This document shows positions 8,365-17,504 of a stretch of 64,000 bases of DNA, in pieces. Source of the stretch: Streptomyces sp. NBC_01262 (GTDB taxonomy: Bacteria; Actinomycetota; Actinomycetes; Streptomycetales; Streptomycetaceae); NCBI RefSeq assembly GCF_036226365.1, contig NZ_CP108462.1, positions 8,104,001 to 8,168,000 of the forward strand, written 5' to 3'. The first letter of the stretch is position 1; each line of letters begins with the position of its first letter. A program made the translations under genes and the position numbers. The notes beneath the pieces were generated by a model. The model was not told where the DNA came from. It made no database searches and saw only the letters and a list, made by a program, of their open reading frames with translations.

Positions 8365-8976
8365 TCAGCACCGCATCGCGTACCGGTCCCGGTCCCCTAC
8401 GCGCGCCTCCAGGAGCGCCTGCGGTGTGAGTACGGGTTCGGGCACGACGATGCCGCAGCCCGAGCAGACCGGCCCGGCGGCCGGCAGGTGGGCGAGACCG
8501 GCGCGCCAGTGGATTCGGGAGTCCGCGCAGACGGGGCACACGGTGCCGGGGTCGGAGCGGATCGCGGTGATGATGCGGCCCAGGACATCGCCGAGCCGGT
8601 CGGAGGGGTGGACGGAAGGGTCGTCGCACCAGGCGACGCCGTTGCCGCCCCAGGTGAGGCGGTGCCAGTCGTCGAGGGCGCCCGGCTGTCGGACGCCGTA
8701 GAACTTCTCACGCTTGCGGCGGGCGGCGAACTCCGCTTCGTACGCGAACCAGACATCTCGCGCTTCTTCGAGTTCTTCCAGGGCCGCGACCAGCCGGGCG
8801 GGATCCGGCTCGCGGTCCTGGGGGCCGAAGCCGGCCCGGGAGGCCAGGTGGTCCCAGGTGGCCCGGTGCCCGTAGGGGGCGAATCGTTCGAGGCATCGGC
8901 GCAGGTAGGTGCGCCGTTGGGTGGGGGTGCGCCGTGGGTCGCGCACCTGTCTCGCGAGACTTCGGAATTTGGCCAT
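8365..8976 (-). CDS. Conserved hypothetical protein with a C-terminal zinc-ribbon-like cysteine set
   Basis: I do not recognise this 203-residue protein. The N-terminal third is basic (RRTPTQRRTYLRRCLERF), the middle is acidic and helical (LVAALEELEEARDVWF), and the C-terminal part has CPVC and CSGCG about 27 residues apart, which would suit a zinc ribbon. Residue composition and codon use in this frame look like a real gene; two other long frames over the same bases are rich in repeated simple residues and are shadows. It is divergent from the exported hydrolase at 9166, and the promoter region between holds an inverted repeat. Confidence 0.7.
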   Translation of the reverse strand: MAKFRSLARQVRDPRRTPTQRRTYLRRCLERFAPYGHRATWDHLASRAGFGPQDREPDPARLVAALEELEEARDVWFAYEAEFAARRKREKFYGVRQPGALDDWHRLTWGGNGVAWCDDPSVHPSDRLGDVLGRIITAIRSDPGTVCPVCADSRIHWRAGLAHLPAAGPVCSGCGIVVPEPVLTPQALLEARVGDRDRYAMRC

Positions 8977-9099
8977 CGCATGCCACCTCCGTCATCGGTT
9001 TCGCAACGCTATGGAATGGACGTAACGAACCGCGATACGGATCCATCCCCGCCCCGAACTCATCGGGCCGATGTGAGCTTCATCAAAAGGTGACGCATG

Positions 9100-9138
9100 T
9101 TCACCTTACTGGCGGGTCATAACCACCAGTAACGTGAA
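9100..9138. promoter_or_regulatory. Inverted-repeat operator in the promoter of the exported acylase
   Basis: Two 13-base arms, TTCACcTTACTGG and CCAGTAAcGTGAA, match at 12 of 13 positions and are separated by 13 bases. The right arm ends 27 bases before the start codon. This is a strong candidate operator for a dimeric regulator, or two adjacent sites for one. Confidence 0.6.
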
Positions 9139-9165
9139 TCGCGTTGGCCTTCGACAGGAGCAGCT

Positions 9166-11925
9166 ATGCGTCTGCGTCTCGGCAAGCTCAGGAAGCTCAG
9201 AACGGTCAGGCTCATCACCGGAGCCGCCGTCATCGCCCTCGGCGCGACCGTCCTCGCGCCCCTCCCGCAGGTGGCCAACGCGGCCACCGTCACCGACTAC
9301 TGCCAGTCGCAGTGCTCCGACATCATGCCGCCCGGCGAGAACGGCAACGCGACCCTCGCGCAGATCATCCTCAACCAGGCCTTCGGCTCCCAGCCCGACC
9401 ACGCCGAGGACCAGCTCGGCCCCTACGGCACCCTGCCCTCCGGCTACTCGGGCCTGACCGCGTCCACCATCAGCAGCTTCTTCAACGACGCCTCCCTCGG
9501 GGTCGCTTCGAGCAACGTCGCCTCCACCGAGGCCCCCGCCGGCCGCACCGACGTGTCGATCGTCCGCGACAAGACCCGGGGCATTCCGCACATCACCGGC
9601 ACCACCCGCTACGGCACCGAGTTCGGCGCCGGTTACGCCGCCGCCGAGGACCGGCTGTGGCTGATGGACGTCTTCCGGCACGTCGGCCGCGGCCAGCTGA
9701 CCCCCTTCGCCGGCGGCGCCGAGTCCAACCAGGGCCTGGAGCAGGAGTTCTGGCGCAACGCCCCGTACACCGAGGCCGATCTGCAGGCCCAGATCGACTA
9801 CATCCAGAACAACAACGGCACCCGCGGCACCCAGGCCCTTGCCGACGCCACCGCCTACATCGCCGGTGTCAACGCCTACATCGACGCCTCCGACAGCGGC
9901 CGCTACTTCCCCGGCGAGTACGTCCTGACCGGCCACAAGGACTCCATCACCAACGCCGGGACCATCGACCACTTCAAGCTCACCGACCTGGTCGCCCTCG
10001 CGGCCGTCATCGGCGCCCTCTTCGGATCCGGCGGCGGCGGTGAGGTCAACAACGCCCTCTCCCTGCTCGCCGCCCAGGCGCAGTACGGAGTCACCCAGGG
10101 CACCGCCGTCTGGGAGGCCTTCCGCGAGCGCAACGACCCCGAGGCCACCCTCACCCTCCACAACGGCGAGAGCTTCCCGTACGCCACCAAGCCCGCCACC
10201 CCCGTCGGCGAGGCACTGCCCGACACCGGCACCGTCACCGAGGAACCGCTGGTCTACGACCGCACCGGCAGCGCCGCCACGGCCACGGCGAGCACCGCCT
10301 CCGCCACGGCCACGTCCTCGGTGCTGTCCTCCGCCAAGCGCGGCATGTCCAACGCCCTCGTGGTCAGCGGCACCAAGACCGCCAGCGGTCACCCCATCGC
10401 CGTGTTCGGCCCGCAGACCGGCTATTTCGCGCCACAGCTGCTCATGCTCCAGGAGATCGAGGGCCCCGGCATCAGCGCCCGCGGCGCCTCCTTCGCGGGC
10501 CTGAGCATGTACGTCGAACTGGGCCGCGGCCAGGACTACGCCTGGAGCGCCACGACCTCGGGCCAGGACGTCATCGACTCCTACGCCGTCGAGCTCTGCA
10601 CCGACGACTACCACTACCTCTACCACGGCACCTGCACCGCTATGGACAAGGTCGAGCAGACCAACGCCTGGGTGCCCACCACGGCCGACTCCACCGCCGC
10701 CGGCTCGTACCGGATGCAGGTCTACCGCACCAAGTACGGCCCCGTGGAGTACCGGGCCACGGTCGGCGGCAAGAAGGTCGCGTACACCACCCTGCGCAGC
10801 TCCTACATGCACGAGGCCGACTCGATCATCGGCTTCCAGATGCTCAACGACCCGGACTACGTGAGCAGCCCGGCCACCTTCCAGTCGGCGGCCTCGCACA
10901 TCAACTACACCTTCAACTGGTTCTACGCCGACTCCAGCCACACCGCGTACTACAACAGCGGCAACAACCCGGTGCGCGCGAGCGGCGTCGACGCGGAGTT
11001 CCCGGTCTGGGCGCAGTCCGCGTACGAGTGGACCAACTGGAACCCCACGACCAACGTCTCCGACTACACCGCGGCCTCCGCGCATCCGCAGTCCGTGGAC
11101 CAGGACTACTACATCTCCTGGAACAACAAGGTCGCCAAGGACTACACGACCGCGAGCTGGGGTGACGGCTCGGTCCACCGCGGCGACCTGCTGGAGGACC
11201 GCGTCAAGACGCTGGTCGCGGCCGGCGGCGTGACCCGGGTCAAGCTCATCCAGGCCATGGCCGACGCCTCCGTCACCGACCTGCGGGCCGAGGACGTCCT
11301 GCCGAACCTGCTGAAGGTCATCAAGACCTCGACCGTCACCGACTCCACCCTCGCCACCGCCGTCACCCAGCTCACCGACTGGGTCACGGCAGGCGGAAAG
11401 CGCAAGGAGACCTCCTCGGGTTCGAAGACATACGCCAACGCCACCGCGATCCGCATCCTGGACGCCTGGTGGCCCCTGCTGGTCGAGGCCGAGTTCGAAC
11501 CGGGGCTGGGCAGTGACCTGTACACCGCCTTCACCGCGAATCTCTCCATCGACGAGGCACCGTCCGCGGCGCACGGACCGACCGGCGCGCACGCCGGCAG
11601 CTCGTTCCAGTACGGCTGGTGGAGCTATGTCGACAAGGACATCCGCACCGTCCTCGGCCAGAGCGTCAGCGGCGGCCTCGGCAGCACCTACTGCGGCAGC
11701 GGAGTCCTGACCGCCTGCCGCAGCATCCTGCTCAGCACCCTGAGCACGGCCGTCGCCAAGACCGCCGCCACGGTCTACCCGGGCGACGACCTCTGCTCGG
11801 CCGGTGACCAGTGGTGCGCCGACTCGATCGTCCAGCGCACGCTGGGCGGCATCAAGCACTACAACATCACCTGGCAGAACCGCCCGACGTACCAGCAGGT
11901 CGTCGAGTTCACGTCACACCGGTAG
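9166..11925 (+). CDS. Exported penicillin-acylase-family Ntn-hydrolase
   Basis: A 919-residue precursor. A signal peptide covers about residues 1-40: basic RLRLGKLRKLRTVR, a hydrophobic core, and a cleavage site near VANAAT. The body belongs to the penicillin amidase family, in which the chain is autocatalytically cut into alpha and beta subunits, and the new N-terminal serine of the beta chain is the nucleophile. The segment KRGMSNALVVSG at about residue 398 is the likely cut site, with serine 401 becoming the first residue. Such enzymes hydrolyse amide-linked acyl groups, for example on beta-lactams, cyclic lipopeptides or acyl-homoserine lactones. AGGAG precedes the ATG. A strong hairpin follows the stop. 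Confidence 0.9.
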   Translation: MRLRLGKLRKLRTVRLITGAAVIALGATVLAPLPQVANAATVTDYCQSQCSDIMPPGENGNATLAQIILNQAFGSQPDHAEDQLGPYGTLPSGYSGLTASTISSFFNDASLGVASSNVASTEAPAGRTDVSIVRDKTRGIPHITGTTRYGTEFGAGYAAAEDRLWLMDVFRHVGRGQLTPFAGGAESNQGLEQEFWRNAPYTEADLQAQIDYIQNNNGTRGTQALADATAYIAGVNAYIDASDSGRYFPGEYVLTGHKDSITNAGTIDHFKLTDLVALAAVIGALFGSGGGGEVNNALSLLAAQAQYGVTQGTAVWEAFRERNDPEATLTLHNGESFPYATKPATPVGEALPDTGTVTEEPLVYDRTGSAATATASTASATATSSVLSSAKRGMSNALVVSGTKTASGHPIAVFGPQTGYFAPQLLMLQEIEGPGISARGASFAGLSMYVELGRGQDYAWSATTSGQDVIDSYAVELCTDDYHYLYHGTCTAMDKVEQTNAWVPTTADSTAAGSYRMQVYRTKYGPVEYRATVGGKKVAYTTLRSSYMHEADSIIGFQMLNDPDYVSSPATFQSAASHINYTFNWFYADSSHTAYYNSGNNPVRASGVDAEFPVWAQSAYEWTNWNPTTNVSDYTAASAHPQSVDQDYYISWNNKVAKDYTTASWGDGSVHRGDLLEDRVKTLVAAGGVTRVKLIQAMADASVTDLRAEDVLPNLLKVIKTSTVTDSTLATAVTQLTDWVTAGGKRKETSSGSKTYANATAIRILDAWWPLLVEAEFEPGLGSDLYTAFTANLSIDEAPSAAHGPTGAHAGSSFQYGWWSYVDKDIRTVLGQSVSGGLGSTYCGSGVLTACRSILLSTLSTAVAKTAATVYPGDDLCSAGDQWCADSIVQRTLGGIKHYNITWQNRPTYQQVVEFTSHR

Positions 11926-11935
11926 CAGTTGAGTC

Positions 11936-11980
11936 GGAACCGGTGACCGGGTGGACGCCGTCCATCTGGTCACCGGTTCC
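11936..11980 (+). terminator. Strong hairpin terminator after the exported acylase
   Basis: A perfect 13-base stem GGAACCGGTGACC / GGTCACCGGTTCC starts 10 bases after the stop codon, and the loop can pair further (GTGGAC / GTCCAT). There is no U-tract, as is usual for actinomycete terminators. Confidence 0.75.
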
Positions 11981-12016
11981 GTCGGCGGGGTGGAACCGGG
12001 GCGGGGGTGGTGACGC

Positions 12017-13627
12017 ATGCGCTGGTGGCGCCGGGTACGCGCGAACCGGGTGTTTCCCAGGGCGACCGTGAACGGGTGGACGGCCGATCCGGTCGCGCCG
12101 GCCGCCCTCGGCCGTGCCCTGGTCAAGGCGTCCCGCCTGGACGCGCGCAACCACGCCCGGTTCCCGCGCGGCGTCCGCAGCACGGCCCTGATCGAAGGGC
12201 TGTCCGAGGAGGACCGCAGACGGATCGGCCTGCGGATCCAGCTGGAGCGCACCGGCCTCGCCTTCCATGACATCGAGCAGCCGGTCATGCAGGCACTGTG
12301 CGCGACGCACTGCGGCTGGCGGCCCGCTGAGACGCATCAGCTCTTCGCCCTGGCACTGGAAGGCGTCGACCCGGTCCACCCGGCCGCGCACATCGTCCCG
12401 GAGTCCGTCCAACTGCCGCTGGCCGCCTTCGAAGAGCTCGATCCCGCCGACCGCGGCTCCTTCGAGCCGTATCTGCGCACCCTGCTGGCGGTCTGCCTGG
12501 GCTGCCGGGCCGCCGACACCCGAAACGGCCTGGCCTGGCGGGTGCGGGCGCTGCTGCCCGCCGTCCCTCTCGACCCGCTGCTGCCGCCGATCCCCGACGG
12601 CTTCCTGGCCTCGGCCCGCTGCGGGCTCGGCGCGACGCTGTACGAGGAGCCCGTCCTGCGCCTGCTGCGGCTCTGCATGCGCCTGGAGACCGCACGGCCG
12701 ACGCCCCAATGGCGCGGCTCCATGCGGGAACTGCTGTCGGTCGGCGTCACGGCCCGGGACGCCGTGGGCACCCTCCTGGCGGCCGGGCGCGGAGCGCCGG
12801 ACGACTGCCAGTGGCGGGACGACCGGCACCTGGAGCCCTTGTCGTCCACCAGCGACGCACTGCTGGCCGCACTGGCATGGGCGGCCCCGCTCACCGGAGC
12901 CCCGCACACCATGACGCAGCTCGACCGGACCCTCGCCTTTCACCTCCGTGCGGCCTCGCACGAACGCCTGTCCGGCTCCGGCCGCTTCGTCCGCGCGGCC
13001 CTGTCGGTCCTGCGGACCTACGAACGCAAGCCCGGCACCGGGGCCGAATTCGTCTCCGTCCGCGACCTGCTGGACAGCCTCGGCCCGCTGGGGCGGTCGG
13101 TCCGGGTGGGCGACTACACGGCCGTCTTCCAGATCAGCTCGCGGGGTACCCCGGCCCTGCGGTTCCGCCACTACTACAGCGACAGCCGAGGGTTCCTCAA
13201 GGACGTCCCCGCCGACGTCCGCCGGTACTTCCCGGGGCTCTACGCGGCTCTGCGCCTGCACCTCGCCGACTTGCGTGCCCACCTCGACGCCCATCTCGTC
13301 ACCCTCGCCGAGCTGCTGGAGGCCGACCCCGGCACCCCCGCCGCCCGCTGGTACGCCGTCCACCTGGACGACCCCTGCCTGCGCCCTCTGTCCCGCGCCC
13401 TCATCTGGCAGGCCGACACCCCCACCGGGTCGGTGACCGGCCTTCCGTTACGCCGCCGCCGGTCCGGCTCCTGGATGCTGCGCGCACTGGACGGCCGCCT
13501 CCACGAGCTCACCGACGACACGACGGTGCGCCTGTGGAACCCGGGCCTGTCCGACGTCCAAGAGGCCGCCGCCTGGCGCGCCGCCCTGACCGAGCGCCGG
13601 ATCAGCCAGCCGGTCCGGCAGGTCTGA
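12017..13627 (+). CDS. DUF4132 (MolR-like) protein, apparently truncated at the C-terminus
   Basis: This 536-residue protein resembles the large DUF4132/MolR-type proteins. The N-terminal 430 residues are helical and unrecognised in detail. From about residue 440 the DUF4132 hallmark appears: LRPLSRALIWQ, DGRLHELTDDTTVRLWNP and AWRAALTERRISQPVRQV. In family members the QPF-Q motif is followed by roughly a hundred more residues; here a TGA comes immediately after it and the opposite-strand hydrolase gene begins 8 bases later. I infer loss of the distal half of the domain, by deletion rather than point mutation, because no continuation is found in other frames. The function of the family is not established. 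Confidence 0.7.
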   Translation: MRWWRRVRANRVFPRATVNGWTADPVAPAALGRALVKASRLDARNHARFPRGVRSTALIEGLSEEDRRRIGLRIQLERTGLAFHDIEQPVMQALCATHCGWRPAETHQLFALALEGVDPVHPAAHIVPESVQLPLAAFEELDPADRGSFEPYLRTLLAVCLGCRAADTRNGLAWRVRALLPAVPLDPLLPPIPDGFLASARCGLGATLYEEPVLRLLRLCMRLETARPTPQWRGSMRELLSVGVTARDAVGTLLAAGRGAPDDCQWRDDRHLEPLSSTSDALLAALAWAAPLTGAPHTMTQLDRTLAFHLRAASHERLSGSGRFVRAALSVLRTYERKPGTGAEFVSVRDLLDSLGPLGRSVRVGDYTAVFQISSRGTPALRFRHYYSDSRGFLKDVPADVRRYFPGLYAALRLHLADLRAHLDAHLVTLAELLEADPGTPAARWYAVHLDDPCLRPLSRALIWQADTPTGSVTGLPLRRRRSGSWMLRALDGRLHELTDDTTVRLWNPGLSDVQEAAAWRAALTERRISQPVRQV

Positions 13628-13635
13628 CCGGTGTC

Positions 13636-14916
13636 CTACGCCAGCCGCCCCGCCCGCAGCACCACCCGCGCCAGCTCGGCATGGCAGATGTCGCTGTGCG
13701 CGCCCGACGGCGGCCCGCCGTTCCTCACGACCGCCGACGCGTCGACGCTCACGCACCCGCCCGCCGGGAACCTCCCGGCCAGCGCCTCGGCCAGGGACAG
13801 CCGCTCGCAGGCGTCGACCGCCTGGATGCCGTCATGGCCCATGGCCCCCCAGCGGTCGCCGAGTTCGAAGATGCTTCGGCTGTCGTCGGCCAGCTTTGAG
13901 GCGAGCGGGTAGAGCGTCCCGAGAGCCTCGTCATGGCTGGAGTAGCAGCTGACCACGGGCCCGTCGACCCGTAGCTGGGCATCGCGCAGGGCGCCGCTGT
14001 GGGACTTGTCGTGCGGGAGCTGCTCGGCGAACGCGTAGTGCGAGAAGGCGCCCTGCAGCAGGGTCACCGACTTCACGTTGCGCACGCCGCCGGGCAGCCC
14101 GCGCAGGGCGAAGGAGACGAGGCGGCCGCCGAAGCTGTGGCCGACGAGGTGGATGCGCAGCGCGCGCCGGACGGCGGCCAGCTCTCCCAGGGCTGGGCCG
14201 AGGCCGTGCTCGCCGACGGTGCCGGCGCGGCGCTTCATTGCGTAGTACGTGGCCTGGCGCAGCACTTCGTGGGCGCCGTTCCAGATCCGCTTGTCCAGGC
14301 CGCCCAGGAGCGTGGGTCCCTTGCCCAGGGCGTCCGCGAAGACCTCGCAGACGCCGACGGGGTCGTCGGTGAGCATCGCCGGCACGACGGTCGGCGCGTC
14401 GTCCGTGGCGTCCGCCACCGGGCCGCTGATGCCGGTCAGCTCGCGCACCAGCCGTACGAAGTCCGCGATCGGCGCGTCGCCGTCCGGCCGCTCCCGCAGG
14501 AGGGCGGCCAGTTGCCGTACGACGTCCTCGTGACCGGGGAAGACCTGGATCAGGGCGGCCTGGGTCGGCCCGTCGAGAAGCGGTCCGGCGGCCGGCGCGA
14601 CGGCGGAGGGCTCGAAGTCGGGAATCGGCTCGTCGGAGAACCGCATCGACGGCCACAGCACGCCGACGTAGCCGATCCGGGCCTTGGCGGAGGCTTCCCG
14701 CAGCAGCGCGGGAATGGGCCTGAAGAAGTCGTCGTACAGCCGGGTCGCCCCGGACCGGTCGCTGTTCCAGCCGTGCGAGAAGAGCACGAGATCGGTGACG
14801 TCGTACGCGGAGAGCCCCGCGGTGAGGGCGCTGAGCTGAATGACGTCGACGTCCCCGTCGGCGTCGAAGGTCAGTTCCCAGTACGGCTCCACACTTGCAT
14901 TCGATAGATCCGGCAT
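13636..14916 (-). CDS. Alpha/beta-hydrolase-fold protein
   Basis: A 426-residue protein with an alpha/beta-hydrolase core. The N-terminal oxyanion region is VLFSHGWNSDRSG, the nucleophile elbow is HLVGHSFGGRLVS (serine at about residue 265), and a late histidine occurs in AHSDICHAEL near the C-terminus. It looks like a serine esterase or lipase-like protein of unknown substrate; no signal peptide or membrane segment is seen, so it should be cytoplasmic. The ATG at 14916 (MPDLSNAS) has an AGGGGGA ribosome site and was preferred to an upstream ATG seven codons earlier. It is divergent from the SDR gene at 15094. Confidence 0.8.
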   Translation of the reverse strand: MPDLSNASVEPYWELTFDADGDVDVIQLSALTAGLSAYDVTDLVLFSHGWNSDRSGATRLYDDFFRPIPALLREASAKARIGYVGVLWPSMRFSDEPIPDFEPSAVAPAAGPLLDGPTQAALIQVFPGHEDVVRQLAALLRERPDGDAPIADFVRLVRELTGISGPVADATDDAPTVVPAMLTDDPVGVCEVFADALGKGPTLLGGLDKRIWNGAHEVLRQATYYAMKRRAGTVGEHGLGPALGELAAVRRALRIHLVGHSFGGRLVSFALRGLPGGVRNVKSVTLLQGAFSHYAFAEQLPHDKSHSGALRDAQLRVDGPVVSCYSSHDEALGTLYPLASKLADDSRSIFELGDRWGAMGHDGIQAVDACERLSLAEALAGRFPAGGCVSVDASAVVRNGGPPSGAHSDICHAELARVVLRAGRLA

Positions 14917-15093
14917 AACGCAGTCCCCCTGGTCCACGCGGATTCGGGCGCATCATCCCAACGGGGGGCTGTTCCGGCCATACGCCGTGCATGCGCATTT
15001 TCCGTCGTACCGGGCGATGCCCCTTCCACCGGCATGACCAACCGCTTAGTATGCCGGGAGAGCCGACACGAGGGACACAAGGGAGTGGACACG

Positions 15094-15852
15094 ATGGTGG
15101 CAGCGCTGCGAGACGCCGGGGTGGTCGTCACCGGTGCGGGGAACGGCATCGGAGCGGCCCTCGCCCGCCGGTTCGCCGCGGAGGGCGCCCGGGTCGTGGT
15201 CAACGACATCGACGAGGGCGCCGCCAAGGCCGTCGCCGACGAGATCGGCGGCACCGCCGTCCCCGGTGACGCCTCGGGTGTCGTGGCGGCTGCCCGCGAG
15301 GCCCTGGGCGGGCGGATCGACGTCTTCTGCGCCAATGCCGGCATCGGCAGCATGGCCGGGGTCGAGGCCGAGGACGCCGTCTGGGAGCGGGTCTGGGACG
15401 TCAACGTCATGTCGCATGTCCGCGCGAGCCGCGAACTGCTCCCCGAGTGGCTGGAGCGCGGCGAAGGCCGCTTCATCGCCACCGTCTCCGCCGCCGGCCT
15501 GCTCACCATGGTCGGCGACGCCCCCTACTCCGTCACCAAGCACGGCGCCCTCGCCTTCGCCGAGTGGCTCGCCGTCACCTACCGCCACCGCGGCATCCAC
15601 GTCCACGCCGTCTGCCCCCAGGGTGTACGCACCGACATGATGCGCGCGGCCGGCCCGGCCGGCGAGCTCGTCCTGGCCCCCAGCGCCATCGAGCCCGAGG
15701 CCGTGGCCGAAGCCGTCCTCCAGGGCATCGCCGACGAGCGGTTCCTGATCCTCCCGCACCCCGAGGCCGCCGACTACTACGTGGCCCGCGCCACCGATCC
15801 CGACCGCTGGATCGCCGGGATGAACCGCGTACAGCGGCAACTGGAGGGGTGA
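15094..15852 (+). CDS. Short-chain dehydrogenase/reductase
   Basis: A 252-residue classical SDR, expected to interconvert an alcohol and a ketone with NAD(P). It has the TGAGNGIG cofactor loop at about residues 13-20, NAG at 84-86, the catalytic serine in TVSAAGLL, and YSVTK at about residues 148-152. The acidic residue after the second strand (VVNDID) favours NAD(H). The ATG at 15094 is chosen because AAGGGAG lies eight bases upstream; an upstream in-frame ATG has no ribosome site. It leads a three-gene operon with a TetR and a quinone-oxidoreductase-like gene. Confidence 0.92.
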   Translation: MVAALRDAGVVVTGAGNGIGAALARRFAAEGARVVVNDIDEGAAKAVADEIGGTAVPGDASGVVAAAREALGGRIDVFCANAGIGSMAGVEAEDAVWERVWDVNVMSHVRASRELLPEWLERGEGRFIATVSAAGLLTMVGDAPYSVTKHGALAFAEWLAVTYRHRGIHVHAVCPQGVRTDMMRAAGPAGELVLAPSAIEPEAVAEAVLQGIADERFLILPHPEAADYYVARATDPDRWIAGMNRVQRQLEG

Positions 15853-15868
15853 CCGACGGACCAGCGCA

Positions 15869-15884
15869 CATACCGCCCGGTATG
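15869..15884. promoter_or_regulatory. Perfect palindrome between the SDR and tetR genes
   Basis: CATACCG-CC-CGGTATG ends ten bases before the TetR start. A related palindrome, with half-site CATACCGACT, lies at 24415-24434. It is a plausible autoregulatory site for the TetR at 15894. Confidence 0.55.
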
Positions 15885-15893
15885 CTGACCGTC

Positions 15894-16493
15894 ATGGCAC
15901 GGACCACCACCCCCAGAGCGGCGACGGCCGTCCCGCAGCGCCTGCTCGCCGAGGCCACCCGGCTCTTCGCCGAACGCGGCTACGACCGCACTTCCGTCCA
16001 GGAGATCGTCGAAGCGGCCGGCGTGACCAAGGGCGCGCTCTACCACTACTTCGGCAGCAAGGACGACCTGCTGCACGAGATCTACGGGCGCGTGCTGCGG
16101 CTCCAGATGCAGCGCCTCGAAGCCATCGCCGGCCGGCCTGCCCCCGCGACGGACCGGCTCTTCGAGGCCGCCGTCGACGTGGTCGTCACCAGCATCGCCA
16201 ACCTCGACGACACCAAGATCTTCTTCCGCTCGATGCACCAGCTCACCCCCGAGAAGCAGAAAGCGGTCCGCGCGGACCGCCGCCGCTACCACGAGAAGTT
16301 CCGCGCCCTGGTCGAGGAGGGCGTCCGCGAGGGCGTCTTCCGCGCCGGAATCCACCCGGATCTCGTCGTGGACTACTTCTTCGGATCCGTCCACCACCTC
16401 GGCCTCTGGTACCGCCACGACGGACCGCTTACCGCCGAGCAGGTGGCCAACGACTTCGCTGACCTGCTGCTGCACTCCGTACGGCAGCCCTGA
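15894..16493 (+). CDS. TetR-family transcriptional regulator
   Basis: A 199-residue TetR regulator. The HTH is at about residues 18-62 (LFAERGYDRTSVQEIVEAAG, then VTKGALYHYFGSKDDLL), followed by an all-helical effector domain. The ATG at 15894 gives the usual N-terminus; the frame is open for much further upstream over the SDR gene but that is a GC artefact. Its position inside an operon with oxidoreductases and a palindrome just upstream suggest autoregulation of the operon or of internal transcription. Family relatives respond to acyl-CoA or hydrophobic ligands; the ligand here is unknown. Confidence 0.92.
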   Translation: MARTTTPRAATAVPQRLLAEATRLFAERGYDRTSVQEIVEAAGVTKGALYHYFGSKDDLLHEIYGRVLRLQMQRLEAIAGRPAPATDRLFEAAVDVVVTSIANLDDTKIFFRSMHQLTPEKQKAVRADRRRYHEKFRALVEEGVREGVFRAGIHPDLVVDYFFGSVHHLGLWYRHDGPLTAEQVANDFADLLLHSVRQP

Positions 16494-16523
16494 ACACCAC
16501 CTGAACACCCCCTGGAGCCCCCC

Positions 16524-17504
16524 GTGAAGGCATGGCGTGTCCACGAGAACGGCGAACCGCGCGAGGCCATGCGCCTGGACGAGGTCCCCGACCCCCAGCC
16601 CGGCCCCGGCGAGGTGCTGCTGCGGGTGCGCGCCGCCAACGTCAACTTCCCCGACGCCATGCTCTGCCGCGGCCATTACCAGATCCGCCCGCCGCTGCCC
16701 TTCACCCCGGGCGTGGAGCTGTGCGGTGAGGTGGCCGCCCTGGGCGAAGGCGTGAGCCTGGACATCGGGTCCCGCGTCATCACCCCGGCCGCTCTCCCCG
16801 CCGGTGCCTTCGCCGAACTCGCCGTCGTCCCCGCCGCCGGCGTCCTCCCGGCCCCCGAAGCCCTCGACGACGCCGAGGCCGCCGCCCTCCACATCGGCTA
16901 CCAGACCGCCGTCTTCGGCCTCCACCGCCGCGCCGCCCTCAGGCCCGGCGAGACCCTCCTCGTCCACGCCGCCGCCGGCGGTGTCGGCAGCGCCGCCATC
17001 CAGATCGGCAAGGCCACCGGCGCCACCGTCATCGGCGTCGTCGGCGGCCCCGAAAAGGCCAAGGCCGCCCGCGAACTCGGCGCCGACCTCGTCGTCGACC
17101 GCCACAGCGAGGACTTCGTCGCCGCCGTCAAGGAAGCCACCGGCGGCCGCGGCGCCGACGTCGTCTTCGACCCCGTAGGCGGCGACGCCTACACCAAATC
17201 CACCAAGTGCATCGCCTTCGAGGGCCGCATCGTCATCGTCGGCTTCACCAGCGGCACCATCCCCGCCCCCGCCCTCAACCACGCCCTCGTCAAGAACTAC
17301 TCGATCCTCGGCCTCCACTGGGGCCTGTACAACACCCACGACCCCGCCGCCGTCCGCGAGTGCCACGACACCCTCACCCGTCTCGCCGCCGAAGGCCTCG
17401 TCAAGCCCCTCGTCAGCGAACGCGTCCCCCTCGCCGGCGCCGCCGACGCCGTCCAGCGCGTCGCCGACGGCCTCACCACCGGCCGCGTGGTGATCATTCC
17501 GTGA
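16524..17504 (+). CDS. NADPH:quinone oxidoreductase-like MDR enzyme
   Basis: A 326-residue medium-chain reductase without the zinc ligands of alcohol dehydrogenases. It has the zeta-crystallin/quinone reductase features: NVNFPDAMLCRG, the PFTPGVELCGEV segment, and the cofactor loop VHAAAGGVGSAAIQIGKA at about residues 146-163. It should reduce a quinone or an activated enone with NADPH. The GTG at 16524 follows a GGAG ribosome site. Third gene of the SDR-TetR-reductase operon. Its last 11 bases overlap the 3' end of the STAND gene on the other strand. Confidence 0.9.
   Translation: MKAWRVHENGEPREAMRLDEVPDPQPGPGEVLLRVRAANVNFPDAMLCRGHYQIRPPLPFTPGVELCGEVAALGEGVSLDIGSRVITPAALPAGAFAELAVVPAAGVLPAPEALDDAEAAALHIGYQTAVFGLHRRAALRPGETLLVHAAAGGVGSAAIQIGKATGATVIGVVGGPEKAKAARELGADLVVDRHSEDFVAAVKEATGGRGADVVFDPVGGDAYTKSTKCIAFEGRIVIVGFTSGTIPAPALNHALVKNYSILGLHWGLYNTHDPAAVRECHDTLTRLAAEGLVKPLVSERVPLAGAADAVQRVADGLTTGRVVIIP

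Noticed and set aside
9106..11859. 917-codon minus-strand open frame opposite the exported acylase
   Set aside because: It is valine/glycine/arginine rich without domains, and the plus-strand frame has a signal peptide and a complete enzyme family match. It is a GC-driven antisense shadow.
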